DNA of 6,117 nucleotides from Fibrobacter sp. UBA1313 (GTDB taxonomy: Bacteria > Fibrobacterota > Fibrobacteria > Fibrobacterales > Fibrobacteraceae). The notes below the pieces were generated by a model, which saw only the letters and a program-made list of their open reading frames with translations, searched no databases and was not told the origin of the DNA. The DNA is taken from contig DBTP01000147.1 of the NCBI GenBank assembly GCA_002307115.1, positions 12,922 through 19,038 on the forward strand. Direction: 5' to 3'. Both the position numbers and the translations under genes were made by a program. Below are positions 1 to 4,516 of the stretch, one piece after another (the stretch's first letter is position 1; each line of letters begins with the position of its first letter).

Positions 1-30
1 AGCACAAAAGTGGCCAATAATTGTGTTATT

Positions 31-45
31 GATGCCTTCGGCATC
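31..45. repeat. Perfect hairpin, 6-bp stem, TTC loop
   Basis: GATGCC and GGCATC pair perfectly around a TTC loop. A second small hairpin, CGC-TTCG-GCG, follows at 46-55, so two stable stems are stacked almost end to end. The core GCC-TTC-GGC recurs in the opposite orientation at 2460-2468. Confidence 0.7.
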
Positions 46-67
46 CGCTTCGGCGCCTCGATCACGA

Positions 68-85
68 TAGCAAACGAGTTTGCTA
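68..85. repeat. Perfect hairpin, 7-bp stem, CGAG loop
   Basis: TAGCAAA and TTTGCTA pair around CGAG. This is the longest perfect short stem in the gene-free left end. No run of T follows on either strand, so it is not a standard intrinsic terminator. Confidence 0.65.
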
Positions 86-121
86 CGCGATACTCGGCTT
101 GAATGCTTTTCGCCACTTTTA

Positions 122-167
122 GCAACGACTGTTGCAAAGGCCGAGTACAACGGCAAAGCTTGCTTTG
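122..167. repeat. Two adjacent small hairpins
   Basis: GCAAC-GACT-GTTGC spans 122-135 and CAAAGC-TT-GCTTTG spans 154-167; the second would in practice form 5 pairs around a 4-base loop. An alternative outer stem, GGCA at 152-155 with TGCC at 172-175, competes with the second one. Confidence 0.5.
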
Positions 168-252
168 ACACTGCCCCGGCTCACAATAGAACGAAGTTCA
201 CTAGGGCGTGTACCATAGCCAATTTGTTGCGGTGTCACGTTGTTCAATCCTC

Positions 253-265
253 GCCCCTGCGGGGC
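253..265. repeat. GC-rich hairpin, 5-bp stem, TGC loop
   Basis: GCCCC and GGGGC pair perfectly around TGC. Its stem is all G-C, making it one of the most stable of the series for its size. Confidence 0.65.
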
Positions 266-291
266 TGCAAGTCAACTCTGCGAAGCCTGAT

Positions 292-306
292 GTTCCCGCT
301 GGGAAC
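292..306. repeat. Perfect hairpin, 6-bp stem, GCT loop
   Basis: GTTCCC and GGGAAC pair perfectly around GCT. A further stem, AACC at 304-307 with GGTT at 315-318, shares its right edge, so the two could be alternative folds. Confidence 0.65.
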
Positions 307-339
307 CGGCTTCTGGTTGCAGAAAAGGAATTTTTAGAG

Positions 340-364
340 GTGCTCTATACTATATTTTTGCATT
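340..364 (+). promoter_or_regulatory. Possible promoter just upstream of lipoprotein gene
   Basis: TATACT at 346-351 resembles a -10 box and lies in an AT-rich run ending 5 bases before the ATG at 365. No -35 box sits at 16-18 bp; the nearest TTGnnn match (317-322) is 23 bp away, which is too far for a classic sigma-70 site. If this is the -10 element, transcription would start around 357-359 and leave a leader of only a few bases. The assignment is tentative. Confidence 0.3.
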
Positions 365-856
365 ATGAGAATGAAATTAGGAACTGTACTGTTAGGAGTC
401 CTTCTGTGCGTTGGTTGTGCCGTGGCTCCGTATGTCGAAAGTGTAACGTTGCCCGGTTATAAACTCACGGGAAAACACTTGTTTGTGATCGTCAATGAAA
501 CTGGGGAACTTCCAGAGGGACTGAAAGATTGTCCGAATTCTATAAAGGATGTTTTTGATAGTGTTGGGGTTCCTACTCAGGTGTATTATAACGAGTATCT
601 GGCTTTGCAACCTGTCACACCCGATTCTCTTTTTCTCCAGTGTGGGGATGGCGCGGTGATGGTATTCGGAGCGACGGGAGTCACAACTTATGATGATGTC
701 AAAAAGCCAACATCTTATGCCGCTACCATTTATCGTTGTGAGGATCGGAAAGTTGTGTGGCGATTTGAATTTTCAAAAGACATGCTCTACAATACAGAAA
801 AAGTCTTATTACAGCAGGTGATAGAACAAGGTAAATCTCAAGGAATACTGGAGTGA
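365..856 (+). CDS. Small predicted lipoprotein, function unknown (copy 1 of pair)
   Basis: The product is 163 residues. It opens with a short basic start (MRMK), a hydrophobic stretch and a lipobox-like end, LCVGC, so Cys18 would be the lipidated residue; Cys rather than Leu or Val at -3 makes the box slightly unusual. The mature part alternates predicted strands and helices: a GKHLFVIVNE strand near 36-45, a helix near 57-67, a hydrophobic strand near 95-103, and a DRKVVWRFEF strand near 127-136, followed by a C-terminal helix. This resembles the small outer-membrane lipoprotein folds seen in DUF4136- or TolB-N-type families, but no family was recognised. An in-frame TAG at 335-337 rules out any earlier start, leaving ATG 365 or ATG 371; 365 is chosen to keep the longer basic end. 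No Shine-Dalgarno sequence precedes it. It is the first gene of a two-gene unit with the gene at 861. Confidence 0.75.
   Translation: MRMKLGTVLLGVLLCVGCAVAPYVESVTLPGYKLTGKHLFVIVNETGELPEGLKDCPNSIKDVFDSVGVPTQVYYNEYLALQPVTPDSLFLQCGDGAVMVFGATGVTTYDDVKKPTSYAATIYRCEDRKVVWRFEFSKDMLYNTEKVLLQQVIEQGKSQGILE
850..853 (+). promoter_or_regulatory. Ribosome binding site for second lipoprotein gene
   Basis: GGAG lies inside the last codons of the upstream gene and 7 bases before the ATG at 861. It overlaps the end of the first gene, as expected for coupled translation, and contrasts with the first gene, which has no visible site. Confidence 0.6.
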
Positions 857-860
857 ATTT

Positions 861-1394
861 ATGCGTAGAGCATTGATAGTTTTGACTTTTGTGGCGTTTG
901 TATTTTCTTTGATGGGTTGTGCTATTTCTACACAGGTTATGTCCAATTATGATGTTCCCATTCTTCTAAATGGTAAACGAATTGTATTGACAGGAGCTGC
1001 GAATAAGCAGGCGACGAATGTGAGAGATGTCGTCATTAAAGTGGGTGTTAATAGATTTGCCTTACAAGATGTATCTGTGGCTGGCTTTTATCCACCGAAG
1101 TCTCTGACGTTGAGCGAACATCCTGAGGTGGATTTTGCAAAAGAGAATAAAGCAGATTACCTGTTGTTTTTTAATTTGACGCATCTTTATTACACGGGTG
1201 GAAGTTTTTCCAGCATGGACGCATTGTGTGTATTGTTTGACGTGAAAACAGGAAAACCGGTCTGGAAGGCTGACATAGAATGCCATCCGCAGGGATTGTC
1301 AAGCGGGGCTCATTCTAAAATAATTAAAGCTTTGATTGACGGCGTCATCACACAACTCACCACCGATGGGTTCCTACAGAAAAAGAATCCGTAG
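861..1394 (+). CDS. Small predicted lipoprotein, function unknown (copy 2 of pair)
   Basis: The product is 177 residues. The signal is good: MRRA, a hydrophobic core and the lipobox LMGC, placing the lipidated Cys at residue 20. The mature part runs through a strand GKRIVLTG (38-45), a helix near 54-63, a hydrophobic strand ADYLLFFNL (98-106), and ALCVLFDVKTGKPVWKADI (121-139), followed by a C-terminal helix. The order and spacing match the protein encoded just upstream, including GK plus a hydrophobic strand and a basic residue followed by VW or PVW before the last strand, so the two look like diverged tandem duplicates; that is inferred by eye. The gap between them is 4 bp with a GGAG site inside the upstream gene, so they are surely one transcript. 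Both probably sit in the outer membrane and may act as a pair. The function is unknown. Confidence 0.8.
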   Translation: MRRALIVLTFVAFVFSLMGCAISTQVMSNYDVPILLNGKRIVLTGAANKQATNVRDVVIKVGVNRFALQDVSVAGFYPPKSLTLSEHPEVDFAKENKADYLLFFNLTHLYYTGGSFSSMDALCVLFDVKTGKPVWKADIECHPQGLSSGAHSKIIKALIDGVITQLTTDGFLQKKNP

Positions 1395-1440
1395 CAGAGC
1401 CTTCTTTTTGCTTCGCGCACAAGGTGCCCCCTGCGAGGAC
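1395..1440. other. Convergent gap with imperfect hairpin (possible two-way transcript end)
   Basis: This 46-bp gap separates two gene ends facing each other. CTTCGC (1411-1416) can pair with GCGAGG (1433-1438, one G-T pair), enclosing GCAC-AAG-GTGC (1417-1427) and a CCCCT bulge. No T run follows the stem on either strand, so it is not a classical terminator, although its position suits a shared 3' end. Confidence 0.35.
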
Positions 1441-1794
1441 TCAGATTGCGGGCTTTTGTGCTTTGTAGATGTCCTCATAGGTGGCTTTGTCAATGCGTTT
1501 GTAGCCAGTGGTGATGGTGCCAAATTGATAGTAGGCGGAATCTCCTTTGACGCTCATGGAAAATGGCATGTCGAGAGAATTTTTTCCCGTTAAGGTATCG
1601 TTTTCAATACTCGCTTGCAAATCGCCGTTAATATTGCGGATCGTGAATTGATTTTCTGCCGTTTTAAGGACTTCAAAAATAAGATTATCTTGGCCTTGCC
1701 AGTAGCCGATATAGTTGGCTTTGTCTTTGGATCCACAGGCAACTAAAACAAGAGCGATGAGGGTAAAGGCGAGAAGCAAAAAACGTTTTTTCAT
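1441..1794 (-). CDS. Very small predicted lipoprotein, function unknown
   Basis: The product is 117 residues. It begins MKKRF, has a strongly hydrophobic core and a clean lipobox LVAC, so Cys20 is the expected lipid anchor. The mature part starts with a short polar GSKDK linker and then reads as a small beta-rich domain: IGYWQGQDNLIFEVLK, then alternating strands through QFTIRNING, NDTLTG, SMSVKGDSAYYQF and ITTGYKRI, ending with a short helix around a YEDIYKAQK segment. The pattern recalls small periplasmic domains that report on 'YWxG ... L ... I' strands, but no family can be named. A longer start at 1806 exists, but its own ATGGAG supplies the GGAG ribosome binding site for the ATG at 1794, and MKKRF is the more typical signal-peptide start, so 1794 is chosen. 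The gene is convergent with the lipoprotein pair and divergent from the M15-like gene. Confidence 0.75.
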   Translation of the reverse strand: MKKRFLLLAFTLIALVLVACGSKDKANYIGYWQGQDNLIFEVLKTAENQFTIRNINGDLQASIENDTLTGKNSLDMPFSMSVKGDSAYYQFGTITTGYKRIDKATYEDIYKAQKPAI

Positions 1795-1800
1795 AGAGTT

Positions 1801-1804
1801 CTCC
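1801..1804 (-). promoter_or_regulatory. Ribosome binding site deciding the start at 1794
   Basis: GGAG on the minus strand ends 6 bases before the ATG at 1794. It overlaps the alternative upstream ATG (1804-1806), which argues that the upstream ATG is not the start codon. Confidence 0.6.
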
Positions 1805-1865
1805 ATTGCTGGTTGAATGTTTTCATTAAATTATGCTGGTTAAAATAGTATTTTGATGGGTAGTT
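1805..1865. promoter_or_regulatory. Divergent intergenic region, likely promoters both ways
   Basis: About 60 AT-rich bases lie between divergent genes, so both must start transcription here or very close by. On the plus strand TAAAAT at 1841-1846 is a -10-like box 20 bp before the ATG at 1866; TTGAAT at 1813-1818 is a -35-like box but 22 bp away, too far for a good pair. No clear pair was found on the minus strand. Unlike other gaps here, this one has no short hairpins. Confidence 0.35.
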
Positions 1866-2387
1866 ATGCGTTATCTTTCCATACTTCCGGTCCTTATGGC
1901 CGTTGTGTTATTCGCAATTGTTATTAATCTGCGGATAGGGAACGCTTTTTCCGTGCAGGGGCAAAAACCAATGCCACCAATAATGACGGAGCCTCAAGAA
2001 AACGATGTTGTTCCTGTACCGCATTGGACTGAAAATGATGTTCATAAACTGTTGCTGATGAGAACGAAACAAAAACAAGGCGTTTATCTTTCTCGTTTAG
2101 AGCCAGCTTTGGATTCTGCTGGTTTGGAAGTGGTGGCGGTTTATCATCAAGTGTTGGGTGATGATTATATTCCGGTGATTACGAGCGGTAATGATTATGC
2201 GTGGCATGCGAGGAATTCTAAACACTATCAGAATAAAGCGATTGATTTTCGCCTGATAGGATTATCTAAAATGCAAAAAGTACAGATTGTGGCGGCAGTG
2301 CAAAAAAGATTACCTTCTCACTATGGCATCATTTGGGAGATGCCTGGTGCTTCGGGCGAACATCTTCATGTGGAGATGAGCGAGTAA
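1866..2387 (+). CDS. Exported or anchored M15-like zinc peptidase (putative D,D- or L,D-type peptidoglycan peptidase)
   Basis: The product is 173 residues. Residues 3-22 are one hydrophobic segment, either a signal peptide or an uncleaved anchor, followed by a proline- and acid-rich linker to about residue 53. The rest fits the Hedgehog/D,D-peptidase (M15) fold: a helix 57-67, the segment PVITSG (103-108), SKHYQNKAIDFR (118-129) giving zinc ligands His120 and Asp127 in the family's SxHxxxxAxDxR pattern, and GEHLHVE (164-170), where Glu165 and His168 form the ExxH pair known from VanX-type enzymes. All expected catalytic positions are therefore present. Such enzymes cut D-Ala-containing peptides of peptidoglycan, but the exact bond cannot be read from sequence. 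The start is fixed: an in-frame TGA lies at 1854-1856 with only ATG 1866 after it; GATGGG at 1855-1860 is a weak ribosome site. The gene stands alone, divergent from a small lipoprotein gene. Confidence 0.72.
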   Translation: MRYLSILPVLMAVVLFAIVINLRIGNAFSVQGQKPMPPIMTEPQENDVVPVPHWTENDVHKLLLMRTKQKQGVYLSRLEPALDSAGLEVVAVYHQVLGDDYIPVITSGNDYAWHARNSKHYQNKAIDFRLIGLSKMQKVQIVAAVQKRLPSHYGIIWEMPGASGEHLHVEMSE

Positions 2388-2531
2388 ATCGCTAAGCGTA
2401 GAATCGGTTTTCGTGGCTCATTTACGGTTCGGTGATTTTTGCGTGAGGCATGCGGAAGGGCCGAAGGCGTGCGGCTTGCCGCACCGACTGGAAGGTAGCC
2501 TGTAGCTCGCCGACCCATCGGGGCACGCTAT
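2388..2531. other. Gap between convergent genes, with tandem hairpins
   Basis: This 144-bp gap lies between the end of the M15-like gene and the end of the four-gene minus-strand operon. No reading frame was seen. It contains two abutting hairpins (2460-2484) and a weaker stem CCGA-CCCA-TCGG (2510-2521). No T run follows the stems in the direction of the operon, so a standard intrinsic terminator is not evident, though the 3' ends of both transcripts should fall here. Confidence 0.5.
2460..2484. repeat. Two hairpins placed end to end
   Basis: GCC-GAA-GGC (2460-2468) is followed with no gap by GTGCGG-CTTG-CCGCAC (2469-2484), a perfect 6-bp stem. The first is the reverse complement of the core of the hairpin at 31-45, which suggests that the gaps share one kind of element. 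A role in ending or protecting the two convergent transcripts is possible. Confidence 0.55.
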
Positions 2532-3689
2532 TTATTGGGCGTTTTTACAACAACGGAAACCGACGAAGTTGTATTGATTCTGGGGATAGAAGCTGAATTT
2601 GCTTTCGCCGCAAGAGCTGTCGTTATTGGTGTCCCAAGCGCCACCGGCAACGAGATAGAGATTGTTGCGTTCTTTGCTTAGGGTGGCTGTCCATTCCCAC
2701 ATATTTCCGTTCATGTCATACATGCCATACCAACTGCGGCATTGTTCTTTGCGGCCGGAACGCTTCGCGGCTTTGGTGTTGGTGTTGCATTTAGTTTGGT
2801 TGTAACTGTTGCCATAAGAGTATTTGAGGTTGTCCTTGCCATGACAGGCGGCTTGCCATTCGTCGATGGCGCAGAGGCGCTTTCCTGCTTGTTCGCAGAG
2901 GCGTGTCGCTTGCTCGTGAGAGACCATGTCTTTGGTGATGGCGTCGGCTTCGTTGGGGTATTCGTAAGCATCGACGCAGATGGTTTTGCCATGTACGGGT
3001 ACGGGGTATGCATTTTTTCCGCACACATTGTCACTTGCCATATCGTAGTGGCCCATTTGCCAAGGGCTGAAGTTCCCCGCAGAATCTTGAGCGCGGAAGA
3101 AAACGTCCCCTGTTTTATTGTAGTCTACACCTTGAGAGGCTTCGATTGCGTGGGTGGTGTCGTTTACAGAAAAATAGGTGGCGCACTTTATTTCATCGCA
3201 CTTGACTTTGAGTTTGATGGGCTCATAGTACCGCCCTGGAGGGGGCACGATGCTTGCTTCTGGAGGGATGCTGTCATTGGGACGTGAGGGGACAACGATG
3301 GTGTCTTTTTTCGATGCGGCGCTATCTTGTGCGTTTGTTTGTACTTTTTGTTTTTGTGAATCTTTGGTGTGGAGTGCTGAAAGACTGTCTGCGATACGGG
3401 TGCTATCGGCGCGGCGGATGCTGTCAGCTAGGAGGCTGTCCGCTAAGAGACTGTCCGCGAGGCGGAGCTTTTCCAGTTGTTGTAAGCTGTCTTCCAGAGA
3501 TCGCAAATGGGCTAAGCTATCCTGGGTTGCATTTTGTTTCTGGAGTGCATTTTCTTTGATATCACTGAGGTGGCACTGCACTATGAAAAGCGTGATGAGC
3601 AAAAGAAACATGAGCACAAGTATCACTAGATTCTTGCGCCCTTTGTTTGACTTTTTTTGATCTTCTGAGTTTGTAGGCGTTTTGGACAT
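2532..3689 (-). CDS. Membrane-anchored SUMF1/FGE-sulfatase-like domain protein with chitobiase-like segment
   Basis: The product is 385 residues. In order: a basic, polar cytoplasmic end (1-19); one membrane segment (20-38); a charged, probably coiled region with an Ala-Asp-Ser-Leu repeat (about 45-105); a Ser/Lys/Thr-rich linker; a segment of the chitobiase/hexosaminidase C-terminal type (about 142-209, PPEASIVPPPGRYYEP to DSAGNFSPW); and a C-terminal SUMF1-like (formylglycine-generating-enzyme fold) domain (about 223-382) with CVDAYEYPN, RLCAIDEWQAAC, DMNGNMWEWT, GGAW and VGFRCC. In true sulfatase-modifying enzymes two cysteines spaced five apart lie between the GG motif and GFR; here only Cys360 is there, so catalysis is doubtful and binding or scaffolding is more likely. 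Orientation puts the large part in the periplasm. GTG 3704 is possible, but GAGGA (3698-3702) lies 8 bases before ATG 3689, which is chosen. It ends the operon; its link to the cyclase is unexplained. Confidence 0.82.
   Translation of the reverse strand: MSKTPTNSEDQKKSNKGRKNLVILVLMFLLLITLFIVQCHLSDIKENALQKQNATQDSLAHLRSLEDSLQQLEKLRLADSLLADSLLADSIRRADSTRIADSLSALHTKDSQKQKVQTNAQDSAASKKDTIVVPSRPNDSIPPEASIVPPPGRYYEPIKLKVKCDEIKCATYFSVNDTTHAIEASQGVDYNKTGDVFFRAQDSAGNFSPWQMGHYDMASDNVCGKNAYPVPVHGKTICVDAYEYPNEADAITKDMVSHEQATRLCEQAGKRLCAIDEWQAACHGKDNLKYSYGNSYNQTKCNTNTKAAKRSGRKEQCRSWYGMYDMNGNMWEWTATLSKERNNLYLVAGGAWDTNNDSSCGESKFSFYPQNQYNFVGFRCCKNAQ
3385..3465 (-). repeat. In-gene tandem repeat, 15-18-base units coding ADSxx
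   Basis: Five units stand in a row: two of 18 bases (3385-3402, 3403-3420) and three of 15 bases (3421-3435, 3436-3450, 3451-3465). On the plus strand each begins with CTGTC, or CTATC in one. They encode Ala-Asp-Ser followed by two or three residues (LL, LL, IRR, TRI). All unit lengths are multiples of three, so unit gain or loss keeps the reading frame. Confidence 0.75.
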
Positions 3690-3697
3690 GGGACGGT

Positions 3698-3702
3698 TCC
3701 TC
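3698..3702 (-). promoter_or_regulatory. Ribosome binding site for the SUMF1-like gene
   Basis: GAGGA lies 8 bases before ATG 3689 and overlaps the stop codon of the upstream cyclase gene (3701-3703). It would be inside the coding region if GTG 3704 were the start, so it decides the start and implies coupled translation. Confidence 0.65.
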
Positions 3703-4516
3703 ACGTATTAGATTTGCGTTCGGTATCTTCAAAGAGGTCGTGCCAATGACGTTTGATTTCTTCTTCCAATTCTCTCGCGCTGAGTTTCCGACGCAAGGTA
3801 CTTCGATAAGCGATGGAGATATAACCTGTTTCTTCGGAGACGACGATGACCATGGCATCACATTCGGCGGCGAGTGCTTTGGCTGCTCTGTGGCGCATGC
3901 CGAGACCGGAATCTTGTTCGGATGCGAGTGTGGGTAATGGGAGAATACAACCTGCAGCGACAATGCTTGTGCTGTTTAAGATGACCGCTCCATCGTGCAA
4001 TGCGGAGTTTGGGAAAAATAAGGCGCGTAAAAGACGGGTGCTGATTTTGGCGTTCAAAATTTCACCGGTATCTGCGTAATTGCGAAGGCCTACACGTTTT
4101 TCAAGAACTATTAACGCGCCAAATTGATTTTTAGAAAGATCCATGATCGCCGCCGTAATGGCTTCGGTCACGCTATCTAAACCGCTTTGATGGAAAAAGA
4201 GAGATCGGAAATTGGTTTGGGATGCACTTTGGCCTATACGGGTTAAGGCACCACGGATTTCTGGTTGAAATAAAATCACGATGGCGAAAATACCAAGGGT
4301 CGCTACATTGCTTAAGAGCCAAACCAGAGTGTGGAGGTCCCACCATTGGGCGAGAACCCAAGCGACTAAAAGAAGAGCACTGCCAAAGAACATTTGCACA
4401 GCGCGCGTGCCACGAAATAAGAGGAACACGTAGTACAAAATAACAGAGATCAAAAAGACGTCAAGGACATCCGCCATGCGAACGTCAATAACGCCGAATA
4501 ACTTAAACGCATTCAT
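3701..4516 (-). CDS. cdaA: Diadenylate cyclase, membrane type (CdaA/DacA; c-di-AMP synthesis)
   Basis: The enzyme joins two ATP into cyclic di-AMP, a signal that controls potassium and osmolyte balance and cell-wall homeostasis in many bacteria. The product is 271 residues, the usual CdaA length. Three membrane segments lie near residues 18-36, 42-57 and 64-83, with the family signature LFRGTRAVQ (33-41) and FQPEIRGALTRIG (83-95) closing the membrane part. The cytoplasmic DAC (DisA_N) domain has both hallmark motifs: HDGA with Asp175-Gly-Ala and GMRHRAA with Arg208-His-Arg, plus a LGMRHR and SEETG context. Active-site residues all appear intact. ATG 4516 overlaps the end of folP by 14 bases; GGAGG at 4529-4533 is 12 bases before it, rather far. 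A Met at residue 14 is a less likely start because it would cut the usual N-terminal end. There is no YbbR/CdaR or glmM gene next to it, unlike in Firmicutes. Confidence 0.95.
   Translation of the reverse strand: MNAFKLFGVIDVRMADVLDVFLISVILYYVFLLFRGTRAVQMFFGSALLLVAWVLAQWWDLHTLVWLLSNVATLGIFAIVILFQPEIRGALTRIGQSASQTNFRSLFFHQSGLDSVTEAITAAIMDLSKNQFGALIVLEKRVGLRNYADTGEILNAKISTRLLRALFFPNSALHDGAVILNSTSIVAAGCILPLPTLASEQDSGLGMRHRAAKALAAECDAMVIVVSEETGYISIAYRSTLRRKLSARELEEEIKRHWHDLFEDTERKSNT

Larger units (their letters stand above)
1..364. other. Gene-free, hairpin-rich intergenic region
   Basis: No reading frame here looks like a protein. Frames that stay open on either strand are cysteine- and arginine-rich and simply read through inverted repeats. 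The stretch instead carries a series of short perfect inverted repeats with loops of 2 to 4 bases, at 31-45, 46-55, 68-85, 122-135, 154-167, 189-199, 253-265, 292-306 and a looser one at 304-318. Two longer-range inverted repeats are also present (6-14 with 112-120, and 91-98 with 140-147). The last 40 bases become AT-rich and probably hold the promoter of the lipoprotein gene at 365. The region could be a degenerate dispersed repeat, a 3' processing or termination region of a gene to the left, or a structured RNA. The sequence alone does not decide between these. Confidence 0.6.

Noticed and set aside
1..44. Minus-strand frame from an ATG at 44 open to the left edge
   Set aside because: Only about 14 codons are visible, no ribosome site precedes it, and it starts inside the hairpin at 31-45; there is too little to call a gene.
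1..364. tRNA, riboswitch or integron attachment site
   Set aside because: No cloverleaf, T-loop sequence or known aptamer core was seen; stems are all short and independent of each other.
80..462. Two overlapping plus-strand frames of about 85 codons at the left end
   Set aside because: They read through the hairpins, are rich in Cys, Arg and Ser, lack any domain or signal pattern, have no ribosome site, and the second overlaps the lipoprotein gene.
1411..1438. Classical intrinsic terminator between the convergent lipoprotein genes
   Set aside because: The stem is imperfect with a 5-base bulge, and no T run follows on either strand.
3385..3465. CRISPR-like array
   Set aside because: Units are directly adjacent, 15-18 bases, without spacers, and code for a regular protein repeat.
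2742..3660. Long plus-strand frames opposite the SUMF1-like gene
   Set aside because: They are antisense shadows; the minus strand has clear domain motifs, and the shadow translations are Cys-, Phe- and Arg-rich or mirror the repeat.
3690..3704. GTG at 3704 as the start of the SUMF1-like gene
   Set aside because: It would place the GAGGA ribosome site inside the coding region; ATG 3689 has that site at 8 bases.
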